Positions 7,059 through 14,942 are shown, counted from the stretch's first letter. The stretch is 64,000 nucleotides of DNA from Mucilaginibacter sp. PAMB04168 (GCF_039634365.2 NZ_CP155079.2:3658001-3722000), one strand, 5' to 3'. Translations and numbers: made by a program. Notes: generated by a model from the letters alone, not told the origin.

Positions 7059-8732
7059 TTAGGCAAAGGGAAAGTTGATCTCGATCCTGAGACCCCTCCC
7101 ATCGTTAGTGCCAAAATTAATATGGCCGCAAATGGTTTTTATACGGGTTCCCGTATATGTCAGGCCATTTTGGTAAATAGTATTCTCCGGAATACCGACA
7201 CCATCGTCAATGTAAGTGATCGAACAATTGTTTCCCTTGGTCTCAAACTTGACAACCACATTAGCGGCTTTACTGTGCTTCTGCATGTTGACCATAAACT
7301 CCTTTAAAATCAGCTTTAATTCTGATCGCACGTCTCCACCGACCTTGTGCCATAACGCCTCATCATTCCCCACCAGAGAAACTTTGGTGTTTTCAGTACC
7401 AAATGATTTCAAAAGCTCACCGATCCTTTCATGAAAAAATTCATCATTATCGCTCAGTATCTCATAAGAAATATCGCGTGATCGTTTATATACATCCTCT
7501 GAATGCACAAGCAGCCACTGCCTGTCAAGCACTGAATCATGCTTAATCCTTTTCATCAACAGATAAATATCATTGGATAACGAATCATGAACTTTTTTCG
7601 AGGTTTTACGTCGAGTTTCAAGAATGGCTTCCTGCTTTTCCCTTTCCTCCCGAATCTTTCGTTTTCGAAGCCATACGATCATAATGATCGCTACTGCTAT
7701 AATGACCACCACAATTACAAATAACAATAGGTTTCTGACCGCTACCTGATATTTCTTCTCCGCATTTTCTTTCTGAAGTTGCAGGTTCTCCGCTTTACTT
7801 TGCTCGGCGTGATACCGGATCAGGGCGAATTGTTGCCTTGATGAATTCCTCGCGTCAACAAGGCTGTCATTCAGTCGCTGGAAACGTACAAAATATTTCT
7901 TAGCTAGATTTGTGGGCGTCAGTTTGATCAAATGTCCTAACGCTTCCAGTTCATCATCGGGACTGCTGATCTGCCGTGCGATTGAGTACATTGCGTTTGC
8001 ATAAAACAAGGCAGAATCCGGGCGGCTGGCTGCATAAAAATCTGCCAGGTGAGTAAAACTTGAGTTCTGGCCCCAAAGATCATTTTCCTGTCGTCGAATC
8101 TCCAACGCCTTTAACAACTCCGGGGCAGCATTATAACCGGGGCGATAAAGTGCTTTAGCCGTCGCCATATTGTTCAGGATACGGGCATAAGTTTTTTTCC
8201 GAACGGTCTTGGGCAATATCTCTGTATATATTTTCAGCGCTTGGGGATAGGCTTTCATTTCCTGATAGGTGAATGCTTTGTTGTTGAAGATAGCCAGCCG
8301 AAACTTCTCATCTTTCGAGAAACGAAGCGCCTGGTCAAAGTATTCCAGGGCGGACCGGTAAGCTTTGAGGTTAATGCCCGCTACACCCAGCTCATTGTAA
8401 TCTGAGGCTAAGCACTGATGATGATCCTCACGGCGTTCATTTAAAAATCGCAATGAAGTGGACAAACTTTCTTGGGCGCCGAAGTAATCACTGGCGTCTG
8501 ATTGAATCACTGCCATCTGGTTGTACGCCATCGCAATTTGAAGGCTGTCCTTTGAGCTAATCACCGCTCTATTGAAGTAAAAAAAAGCAGAATCAATTTG
8601 TTTGTCGAGAAAAGAGGTGGCCCTTTCATAATCGGTTGAGGCCTGACTCATACTGGATGGGATTTTCTGCTGACGACGGCAAGCACACAGACAGGCAATA
8701 AGTAAAAATAGAATTGATAAGCGGTATGGCAC
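7059..8732 (-). CDS. TPR-containing sensor histidine kinase
   Basis: A 557-residue kinase. The N-terminus is a lipoprotein-like signal (LLIAC, C14). TPR-like helical repeats fill about residues 30-290, a membrane segment near 330-355 (LLLFVIVVVIIAVAIIMIVW) follows, then a short coiled coil. The HisKA_3-type dimerisation helix carries H382 in KKVHDSLSND. The HATPase domain follows, with N-box N482 (FMVNMQKHSKA) and D510 (YIDDGVGIP). It should sense an envelope signal through the periplasmic TPRs and phosphorylate the response regulator at 6382-7047. The last 100 bp also carry the regulator's promoter, so codons for YTGTRI double as operator site D. Confidence 0.9.
   Translation of the reverse strand: MPYRLSILFLLIACLCACRRQQKIPSSMSQASTDYERATSFLDKQIDSAFFYFNRAVISSKDSLQIAMAYNQMAVIQSDASDYFGAQESLSTSLRFLNERREDHHQCLASDYNELGVAGINLKAYRSALEYFDQALRFSKDEKFRLAIFNNKAFTYQEMKAYPQALKIYTEILPKTVRKKTYARILNNMATAKALYRPGYNAAPELLKALEIRRQENDLWGQNSSFTHLADFYAASRPDSALFYANAMYSIARQISSPDDELEALGHLIKLTPTNLAKKYFVRFQRLNDSLVDARNSSRQQFALIRYHAEQSKAENLQLQKENAEKKYQVAVRNLLLFVIVVVIIAVAIIMIVWLRKRKIREEREKQEAILETRRKTSKKVHDSLSNDIYLLMKRIKHDSVLDRQWLLVHSEDVYKRSRDISYEILSDNDEFFHERIGELLKSFGTENTKVSLVGNDEALWHKVGGDVRSELKLILKEFMVNMQKHSKAANVVVKFETKGNNCSITYIDDGVGIPENTIYQNGLTYTGTRIKTICGHINFGTNDGRGLRIEINFPFA
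7112..7155 (-). promoter_or_regulatory. Internal promoter for the response regulator with palindromic site D
   Basis: A perfect TACGGGTTCCCGTA palindrome (7142-7155) lies within the 3' coding part of the kinase gene. After exactly 22 bp on the minus strand comes a perfect -7 box TAATTTTG (7112-7119). This would start transcription about 60 nt before the regulator's ATG at 7047. Confidence 0.6.
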
Positions 8733-8764
8733 GGTTTTTTTGAGTAAAGTTAAAAAACTCGGGC

Positions 8765-8800
8765 AAAAAAAAGCGGGGCAGGAAATGACCTGCCCCGCTT
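8765..8800 (-). terminator. Strong intrinsic terminator
   Basis: A perfect 12-bp stem (AAGCGGGGCAGG with its complement) and a 6-nt loop are followed on the minus strand by a T run. It ends transcription of the small gene at 8804-8986 just before the kinase gene. Confidence 0.85.
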
Positions 8801-8803
8801 ATC

Positions 8804-8986
8804 TTAAGGGTTAGCCGTTTTTGGAGGGCCGGGCGGAATATGTTCAGTATCACCACCGGAACCGTCACCCGGATCAGTGTCACCAGAATTAGTAGTTACT
8901 ACGGGTCCTCCACCATGCTGGTGTATCGGACAGTTATGCGTCGGGCATGAGCATGCCAGGAAGAGCGCTAAAAAAAGCTCAATCAT
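8804..8986 (-). CDS. Small Cys/Gly/Pro-rich protein (60 aa), possibly exported
   Basis: Sixty residues: a hydrophobic N-terminus (MIELFLALFLACSC) without the usual positive charge, then a His/Cys patch (PTHNCPIHQHGGG) and an acidic Gly/Pro tail ending PPGPPKTANP. I do not recognise the family. A strong terminator starts 4 bp past the stop, which supports a real transcription unit ending here. It may be a small lipoprotein (LFLAC) or membrane peptide. Confidence 0.55.
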   Translation of the reverse strand: MIELFLALFLACSCPTHNCPIHQHGGGPVVTTNSGDTDPGDGSGGDTEHIPPGPPKTANP

Positions 8987-9315
8987 TTTTTAAAATTTAA
9001 AGAGTTAATAAATCCGGCAGGAGACTCTGAAGACTATCTCCAGGGTTTGCTGCCAACCGCATAAGAGGCGCCTCTTACATTTTTGGGAAGTGAGAGCATT
9101 GGTAGCGGCAGTTAATAACTGCTTCCCAAGCCGGCTAAAACCGCCGCAACCTTTGCTCATCAGAAACCGTTCGAATCGATTTCTGAAGCAAATGTAGAGC
9201 GGCCTGGACCGGGTAACACCAGCCAATTCCGGTATTTCCGGTAATTCCATGCGGAATTCCGGTTCTTCCGGTAGAGTCCAAAAAAAGACTTAGATTTATC
9301 CTTAAATTTTTTGAG
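8987..9315. other. Divergent intergenic region with TTCCGGT repeats
   Basis: This 329-bp gap separates the minus-strand 60-residue gene from the plus-strand gene at 9316. No convincing gene is present. It contains the ordered TTCCGGT repeats described separately, and AT-rich TAAATTTT boxes near 8992-8999 (minus) and 9303-9310 (plus) that could be -7 elements. Confidence 0.5.
9227..9272. repeat. Four TTCCGGT units in two phased pairs
   Basis: TTCCGGT occurs at 9227, 9236, 9257 and 9266. Units within a pair are 9 bp apart and the two pairs are exactly 30 bp apart. A GGAATT/AATTCC inverted element lies between. This regular layout upstream of the gene at 9316 looks like an operator array. Confidence 0.6.
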
Positions 9316-10182
9316 ATGTATGAAAGAGAGTACAGAGAACTTGTAATAAATGATTTTGAAAAGAAGCAAGCAGCCGGGATCTTACCTCCAGAGCTAATCG
9401 CGCCGACACGTAAAAGTCTGCGAGATTATAGTGTGAAGGTTTGTACCGAGCGTTATAAATCAAAAGATGAGCCGCTACTCAGATCGTTTTTTGGTAAAAG
9501 AGACAACCCTGCAGCTTATTTGATCGCTGTTCAGAATGCCGATGCCGAAAGTTTCCGGACACTAAATAATTTTCTTAGGGACCGTTCAAGAGGAACGTCA
9601 TTTATCAACATCAGTCTGCTGGCCTGGATGATCGATTTTGAACCCCGGCCCTTTCATGAGAATTTAAAGATAGAGGCGGTACCTGTTAATGATCCTGGAC
9701 GCATAATAATAAACGAACCGGAAACAAAAACGACCAAACCACCTACTGTTCGTGGCGACAAAGAACAGGCTGGCGATAAGGCAGTAAACTTTCTATTCTC
9801 AACGAAGCATACATTCAAAATAAAATGGACTTATGTGATTGTACTATTGTTATTTCTTTTAACTGCTTTATATTTTGTTAGTAAGGATAGTGCAGGAGAT
9901 AAGGGATGCATGATCTGGACGGGCGAAAAATATCAGCAAGTCGAATGTAATCACAAATCCGAGGACGGTCGTTTTTCTGTAGTGCCATTAGACACACCAG
10001 TTCTGAGAGGCTTTAAAAAAATCCTGAAAGAAGACACACTTACCGCAAACTCCATCGGAAAAGTCTTCTGCGTAAAAACAAACGGGAAATATGATTACTA
10101 CACTGATAGTGCAGCGAATCCCGTAAATCCTGAAAGGCCGTTACGCCCCCTAACCCATTTTATTATGAATAACAATGAGTGA
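9316..10182 (+). CDS. Conserved single-pass membrane protein of Sphingobacteriaceae, unknown function
   Basis: A 288-residue protein. The N-terminal 115 residues are soluble and helical, with SLRDYSVKVC...LLRSFFG and LLAWMIDFEPRPF, a pattern I associate with an accessory-gene family in Sphingobacteriaceae. A membrane segment lies near 174-192 (WTYVIVLLLFLLTALYFV). The outer domain starts CMIWTGEKYQQVECN and ends with IGKVFCVKTNGKYDYYT and RPLRPLTHFI. The function is unknown; the soluble N-terminus could be a sensing or DNA-binding part. It is the only plus-strand cargo gene after the XRE regulator and has its own upstream repeat array. Confidence 0.7.
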   Translation: MYEREYRELVINDFEKKQAAGILPPELIAPTRKSLRDYSVKVCTERYKSKDEPLLRSFFGKRDNPAAYLIAVQNADAESFRTLNNFLRDRSRGTSFINISLLAWMIDFEPRPFHENLKIEAVPVNDPGRIIINEPETKTTKPPTVRGDKEQAGDKAVNFLFSTKHTFKIKWTYVIVLLLFLLTALYFVSKDSAGDKGCMIWTGEKYQQVECNHKSEDGRFSVVPLDTPVLRGFKKILKEDTLTANSIGKVFCVKTNGKYDYYTDSAANPVNPERPLRPLTHFIMNNNE

Positions 10183-10450
10183 TCAGATAATGAGGAGATG
10201 CGTTCTTAATTAAACTTCAGTGTTATGCTACCTGATCTTGATTGTAAATACCTACAATGTCCACTACGACAGAAAGTAAAAAAGATCAATGTCCGATTTT
10301 GCAACTCTTTAGTTTTCATTTTTATTAATGCCCTTAACTTCTTATGATGCAATTGCGTATCGCAACGTCCATGAAATATGGACAATTAGCTATGAGTTAT
10401 AGCGCAATTTCATCAAAAGGCATAAAACGCCGGCTTAATACTTACTTATT

Positions 10451-11641
10451 TTAGGCAAGTTTATTCAGATGAAACACTACCCGCTCCCTTTGGACTTTTG
10501 CGTAAAAATCCTCAGTGGTAGACATTTTACTGTGACCAAGTAAGAAGGAGGCAACATCCATCGGAATCTCATTGTTGAGGAGGACAGTAGAAGCAAATGT
10601 TTTTCTTGCAATATGATGAGTGAGATGCTTGTTTATACCTGCCTGGGAAGCAAGCTCTTTTAAATAAACATTCAACTTTTGATTGGAGATGGAGGGAAAC
10701 AGGAAGCCTTCGTTATTGGGGTAACCGTAGCACTTCACGATGCTCAATGCCTTCGGCAGTAATGGAACAGCAATAGGCCGCTTCGTTTTTTGCCGGATCA
10801 TTTCGATCCACAACCAACCTTTCTTGTCCTTTTTTAAATGATCGCTTCTGAGTCCCGACAGTTCATGATACGCGAGTCCGGTATAACATGAAAAGATGAA
10901 GAGATCCCTGACCTTATTTAATGTTGCTGACAGCGGATGCTTTTCAAGCAGTTCCAACTCCTCGCTATTCAGGAACACCACCTCTTTAACGAATCTTTTT
11001 TTACGATACAGTGCAAATGGGTCAAGTTTTAGCCAACCATGCGCAACGGCTATGTGAACGACCTTTTTGACCCTTTCGATCGTTTTGTTAACTGTATTCT
11101 GATTTTGACGTTTATCTACCTTTAAGAAGTGTTCAAAATCCAGAAGAAAGCCGAGATTAAGCGACGGTAAGGGGTAATCGGGCAAACGATGGTGTTCTTT
11201 TATAAACGCGCACACGTGGGACCTGATGAGCGTAAACTTATTAAGGGTCGCAATAGAATAATCTTTGTTGACCAATGTTTTGATCTGCGCAATATGAAAA
11301 TCGAATATGCCAAGTAAAGTTCGCTCGTTTTTTTTATTGCCTAAATACTGATCGTAGAGATCGCTGGCATTGAAGTCATCATGAGACTTCAAAAGCGCAT
11401 CGTATGCTTGCATCAGTTTGTTTCGAATGGTCTTGAGCCGATTGTTGCAATGCTTCGCCTCAATACTGGCGCCTTTTTGTACTGCACCTTTAACGTCCCA
11501 ATCGATCTCTTTGAGATAGCAGCCGGATGAGAACTGTTTACGCTGGCCATTCAGCGTTAAGCGGCAATAAACCGGCATAGTGTCTTTGCAGTTTGCCTTG
11601 GAACGATACAGGAAAAAGAGAATGTGTAATTTGCTTACCAT
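10451..11641 (-). CDS. Tyrosine-type site-specific recombinase (Bacteroidota integrase) 1
   Basis: A 396-residue integrase from the ATG at 11641 (MVSKLHILFFLYRSKANCKD), the usual start for this family; an ATG 27 bp upstream is also in frame. An N-terminal arm-binding domain precedes the SAM-like core-binding domain (about 95-205). The catalytic domain shows HIARKTFAS (HxxR), LGHSKMST and the tyrosine in EDFYAKV. The first catalytic Arg is Ala in CYTGLAYHEL, as is common in IntDOT-like enzymes. It catalyses integration and excision of a mobile element. It lies 1.8 kb from a second integrase gene of the same class, so two elements or a composite one are likely. Confidence 0.9.
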   Translation of the reverse strand: MVSKLHILFFLYRSKANCKDTMPVYCRLTLNGQRKQFSSGCYLKEIDWDVKGAVQKGASIEAKHCNNRLKTIRNKLMQAYDALLKSHDDFNASDLYDQYLGNKKNERTLLGIFDFHIAQIKTLVNKDYSIATLNKFTLIRSHVCAFIKEHHRLPDYPLPSLNLGFLLDFEHFLKVDKRQNQNTVNKTIERVKKVVHIAVAHGWLKLDPFALYRKKRFVKEVVFLNSEELELLEKHPLSATLNKVRDLFIFSCYTGLAYHELSGLRSDHLKKDKKGWLWIEMIRQKTKRPIAVPLLPKALSIVKCYGYPNNEGFLFPSISNQKLNVYLKELASQAGINKHLTHHIARKTFASTVLLNNEIPMDVASFLLGHSKMSTTEDFYAKVQRERVVFHLNKLA

Positions 11642-11707
11642 AGTGCTAAGTGTCTTAAAATAAATCATTCCGTACTACAGAAACGCTACCGAATTGTACT
11701 GGTCTCA

Positions 11708-11818
11708 ATGAGTAACCTTTGTAGTAAAACATATAAAAAGAAAGCAACAGAGATAATCACCAAAGAAGACTTATTTGAGTTTCGCATTAATTATTTAATG
11801 ACATTCACTCACCGTTAA
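11708..11818 (+). pseudogene. Truncated remnant of an excisionase-like HTH gene
   Basis: A 36-codon plus-strand frame contains ATEIITKEDLFEFRINYL. This closely matches the N-terminus of the HTH protein encoded at 13015-13281 (AIEIITKEDLMAFKADLL), but the frame stops before any HTH domain. The match in an otherwise empty 260-bp gap between integrase 1 and the sigma factor suggests a broken copy left by element rearrangement. Confidence 0.5.
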
Positions 11819-11901
11819 GGAAACGCCCATCCTCTGCCGAACCGAGCGACTCTAGATTACTACGTTAAAAGAACTAATTCAAACCCGCTTAGAAAAAGGG
11901 C

Positions 11902-12432
11902 CTACTGCCAATTTTTGACATACCATTGCTTCAGCGCTAACTTCAAACGATGACAGATTACCCAGTAGTTACCCGAGGTGAGAGAAAGTTTATGGCAGAT
12001 ATCGGCCGCTTTCCATCCTAGTACAAACCTCATTTGATAGACTTGTTGCCAGGTGTCAGGTTGCGTCGACAGGTAGTCGCCTAAACACCGGTAAAACTCC
12101 TTCATCATAATAGGGTCAACGTCGTCATAGGGATCATTATCGGCCGTCATCTCAGAATCGTAGCCGATTAGCTTAAGTTGCTTATCTGAAGCCATAACCT
12201 TTTCCTTGGACCGAAGCCTGTAGACTTTATAGATCTTATGCTTAAGTATGGCGGTCATCCAGGTAAGTTCGGAACTGCGCTGTTCGAACCGGTCATACTG
12301 TTCCAGCACGACCAAAAAAGTATCCTGTATCAAGTCTTCGATCAAAGCCGGATCGTTAAGCCTTTTAAGTCCATAGTGATACAGGTAATTGTAATCTGCC
12401 GTAGTTAATTGTTTCAATTCCTTGCAATTCAT
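11902..12432 (-). CDS. ECF-type RNA polymerase sigma factor
   Basis: A 176-residue sigma-70 family protein. Region 2 is visible at about 15-75 (DPALIEDLIQDTFLVVLEQY, then SELTWMTAILKHKIYKVYR). Region 4 lies at about 120-172 (QVYQMRFVLGWKAADICHKL, then NYWVICHRLKLALKQW). It would direct RNA polymerase to a small set of promoters. There is no anti-sigma gene next to it, which is common for sigma factors on mobile elements. It sits between the two integrase blocks, on the same strand. Its targets are unknown. Confidence 0.85.
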   Translation of the reverse strand: MNCKELKQLTTADYNYLYHYGLKRLNDPALIEDLIQDTFLVVLEQYDRFEQRSSELTWMTAILKHKIYKVYRLRSKEKVMASDKQLKLIGYDSEMTADNDPYDDVDPIMMKEFYRCLGDYLSTQPDTWQQVYQMRFVLGWKAADICHKLSLTSGNYWVICHRLKLALKQWYVKNWQ

Positions 12433-12728
12433 CAGCCTTACTTTATTTGATTACGGAAAAAGCGATCACCCGAATAAAGCATGGCCTGCATAATTAAAAG
12501 TTAATTAAGAATTAATTTCCGGGCTTTATCAGACTAAGTGATTGGAAATTGTAGGTTTTCGTGTTAAATGCGTAAAATGCGGTATTAACAGCATACGACT
12601 AGCTCATTCTATCAGGTTGACTCTAGTCCTGCTTATCTCACCATGATCAAGTGAAAACTGCTACCGACAGAAGGAACTTTATTACTTACTGCCGGTATCA
12701 GTTTATCAAACGGAGAACACTTGTGATA

Positions 12729-13010
12729 TCAGATAAAATATATCTTACTAGCTTCCTTGGGATGATAACTAGGTTCGTATCTGACATACCCAAACTTATT
12801 TAATTCATTCATGCACTTATGGTACGTTGATGTTGAAGCGATTTTACTTTGGGTCATCAATACTCTTCTGGATACAGAATAAGGGCAAGGCTGACCGTTG
12901 TTAAGCCAACTTTGATAGATTGCTAAAAATAGACAGATATGGCTTAGCACTATTCGTTCGTCCCTAACAGCTTTTTTCATAAAAGTTGTTAAGTGGTTTG
13001 AAGAACCCAA
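12729..13010 (-). CDS. Small winged-helix-like protein of mobile elements
   Basis: A 93-residue protein with KAVRDERIVLSHICLFLAIY, SRRVLMTQSKIASTSTYHKC and a closing FGYVRYEPSYHPKEASKIYF. The helix pattern and the Y-x-R-Y-x-P strand look like a winged-helix fold used in replication or transcription control by Bacteroidota integrative elements. It starts 4 bp after the stop of the HTH gene at 13015-13281, so both are co-transcribed behind that gene. Its exact role is not known. Confidence 0.7.
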   Translation of the reverse strand: MGSSNHLTTFMKKAVRDERIVLSHICLFLAIYQSWLNNGQPCPYSVSRRVLMTQSKIASTSTYHKCMNELNKFGYVRYEPSYHPKEASKIYFI

Positions 13011-13014
13011 TCTT

Positions 13015-13281
13015 TTACCTTTTTCCGTTAAGTAGCTTCATAATGTCTTCCGATTTATAAAAGACTGTACCGCCGATACGGGTGAAGGACATTGTACCAT
13101 TGACCCGCAAGTTTTGCAGCGTACTGGCGGAGATACCTAGAAGCTCCCGCACTTCCTTGCTTTTTAGCCACTGCCTTTTATCGGAAAGTTGGGTATTGTT
13201 TAATAAATGCTTGATTTCATTGAGCAGATCGGCCTTAAAGGCCATGAGATCCTCTTTGGTAATAATTTCTATTGCCACCAT
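13015..13281 (-). CDS. Excisionase-type helix-turn-helix protein
   Basis: An 88-residue protein. An N-terminal helix (EIITKEDLMAFKADLLNEIK) precedes a MerR/excisionase-like HTH: WLKSKEVRELLGISASTLQN, then NGTMSFTRIGGTVFYKSEDI. Such proteins assist the integrase in excision or regulate element genes. It is downstream of the integrase at 13484-14716 on the same strand with a 202-bp gap. A truncated relative exists at 11708-11818. Confidence 0.85.
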   Translation of the reverse strand: MVAIEIITKEDLMAFKADLLNEIKHLLNNTQLSDKRQWLKSKEVRELLGISASTLQNLRVNGTMSFTRIGGTVFYKSEDIMKLLNGKR

Positions 13282-13483
13282 ATTCGAGTCGTTAAAGTTG
13301 GAGAAAATAACAGCGCGAATCAGAACCCGCGAAATATGGAAGAGGTGCCGGACAGGGATAATTATCCGATTGTTTCACAAAGATAAGAGCTAAGCACTTA
13401 ACTGTCAAGCAATATTTTAAATACAAAATAATGCCCACGATCATACCTGGTGATCATGGGCATATAGGTGAATGGTATTACAT

Positions 13484-14716
13484 CTATTTCGAATCTTCCT
13501 GCACCGCCAATAAATGCCTTCTTAATTTTTGCATATCGTCCCCTACTTTTTTATCCAGGACCTTCGCATAATGCTGTGTCTGTCTTAGATTCTTATGGCC
13601 TAACATTTTCGCAACGGATTCAATTGGTACGCCGTTACTCAGCGTAACGGTGGTCGCAAATGTATGTCTGGCGATATGGAAGGAGAGCGATTTGTCGATG
13701 CCACAAACGTCAGCAATCTCTTTCAGGTAGGCATTCATTTTTTGATTGCTCAAAATGGGCAGGACCGTTCCCTTCACGCGGCATGACGCATGATCTTCAT
13801 ACTTTTCAAGAATGGCTAACGGCACCGGCATCAAGGGTATCCTGGACGGCGTGTCAGTTTTCTGCCGGTGAGTAGCAATCCATTTCATGCTGTCAACACC
13901 GGTGACAATCTCCGTCTTTTTAAGCTTTTGTACATCTGCATAGGCAAGCCCCGTGTAACAGCTGAAAACAAAAATGTCCCGGACCTGGGTAAGGCGGTCG
14001 CTGACAAATCGCTTTTGATAAATGGCTAAAAGTTCTTCTTCTGTTAAGTGGGGGCGTTCGACCTCACGCTTGGTCATTTTGAAGTCGCTAAAAGGATCTC
14101 CGGGCAACCATTTAGACTTCACACACTGGAGGACGATCTTTTTAAAATAAGTCATGTACTTGACCGCTGAATTATGCTGGCACTTACGCACCGTCTTCAA
14201 CCAGAACGAGAAGTCATTAATAAATTCATAGTCAAGGCTCGTAATCTCCATATCATTCAATCCATATTTCCATTGCATGAAAGAACGGGTATGATCAAGC
14301 GTTCGTTTAAAAAGATCAAGTGTTCCAGGAGAGTACTCCTGCGGAACTAAAGCGCCGATACGCTCATTGTGCTTTTCAAAAATGGACAGGATCATCCTAC
14401 GGTTGTCTACACCCATCATGACGTCCTTTAGACTTTGTACGGAGATGTCTTTATTTTCGTCGATCAAAGACCTCCGGGCCTCGTGTGCTTTTGATTCGAG
14501 CGTCATCAGCAGTAGGTTTATCGCTTTTGCATCTTCCCTGCTTCCGGTTGCTTTACCGCTCCTGGCATCCCATCTCGCCGGGTTCCACAACCTTTTTGTG
14601 GATAGGTCTTTGCTCTTACCGTTAACGGTAATTCTTAAGTAAATGAACATGTCTCCCCCTTTGTAATGCTGGGGCTGCTTGAGAAAGAAAAATAGACCGA
14701 AACTTTTGTCTAACAT
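13484..14716 (-). CDS. Tyrosine-type site-specific recombinase (Bacteroidota integrase) 2
   Basis: A 410-residue integrase. The N-terminal arm-binding domain (LFFFLKQPQHYKGGDMFIYL...) leads to a core-binding region at about 105-215. The catalytic part shows CYTGLAYADVQ, RQKTDTPSRIPL, HIARHTFATT (HxxR), LGHKNLRQ and the nucleophile in TQHYAKV. The first catalytic Arg is Ala, as in integrase 1. It is the recombinase nearest the tRNA-Ser gene, with inverted repeats in the 250 bp between them, so it is the likely enzyme for insertion at this tRNA. Confidence 0.9.
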   Translation of the reverse strand: MLDKSFGLFFFLKQPQHYKGGDMFIYLRITVNGKSKDLSTKRLWNPARWDARSGKATGSREDAKAINLLLMTLESKAHEARRSLIDENKDISVQSLKDVMMGVDNRRMILSIFEKHNERIGALVPQEYSPGTLDLFKRTLDHTRSFMQWKYGLNDMEITSLDYEFINDFSFWLKTVRKCQHNSAVKYMTYFKKIVLQCVKSKWLPGDPFSDFKMTKREVERPHLTEEELLAIYQKRFVSDRLTQVRDIFVFSCYTGLAYADVQKLKKTEIVTGVDSMKWIATHRQKTDTPSRIPLMPVPLAILEKYEDHASCRVKGTVLPILSNQKMNAYLKEIADVCGIDKSLSFHIARHTFATTVTLSNGVPIESVAKMLGHKNLRQTQHYAKVLDKKVGDDMQKLRRHLLAVQEDSK

Positions 14717-14770
14717 AACACTGCAATTAAATGGTTAACAAATTTAAAAATGCAGCAAACAGAAATCAAG

Positions 14771-14789
14771 ATGTTCGAATGTCGAACAT
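14771..14789. promoter_or_regulatory. Palindrome upstream of integrase 2
   Basis: ATGTTCGA-ATG-TCGAACAT forms a perfect 8-bp inverted repeat with a 3-bp centre, 55 bp before the integrase start. The position fits an operator or a recombinase/excisionase binding site. Confidence 0.45.
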
Positions 14790-14820
14790 GCTTATTATCA
14801 GTACATTATAACACTTTTCC

Positions 14821-14861
14821 AGCGTGATTTCTGCAATAGAAATCACGCCACGAATCACGCT
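14821..14861. repeat. AATCACGC inverted/direct repeat cluster near the insertion junction
   Basis: GCGTGATTTCT (14822-14832) pairs with AGAAATCACGC (14838-14848). AGCGTGATT also pairs with a further AATCACGCT at 14853-14861. So one inverted and two direct copies lie between integrase 2 and the tRNA gene. They may be arm-type integrase sites or part of the attachment region. Confidence 0.45.
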
Positions 14862-14906
14862 AATTTTTTCTGATAAATAATGCATAATTCAGCATACCGG
14901 GGAAAA

Positions 14907-14942
14907 CAAAAAAGCCGCTAATTCTACGAATTAGCGGCTTTT
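14907..14942 (-). terminator. Terminator downstream of tRNA-Ser
   Basis: A perfect 14-bp stem (AAAGCCGCTAATTC and its complement) with a 3-nt loop, flanked by A and T runs, begins about 25 bp past the tRNA 3' end. It should end tRNA transcription and could work both ways. Confidence 0.85.

Noticed and set aside
9005..9369. Overlapping minus-strand frames with YRKNRN/NYRKYRN repeats
   Set aside because: The amino-acid repeat is a by-product of the TTCCGGT DNA array, and the frames overlap the start of the plus-strand gene at 9316.
10350..10366. TTGCG-TAT-CGCAA palindrome as a further operator
   Set aside because: Only 5 bp per arm, in a gap with no gene start nearby, so chance is likely.
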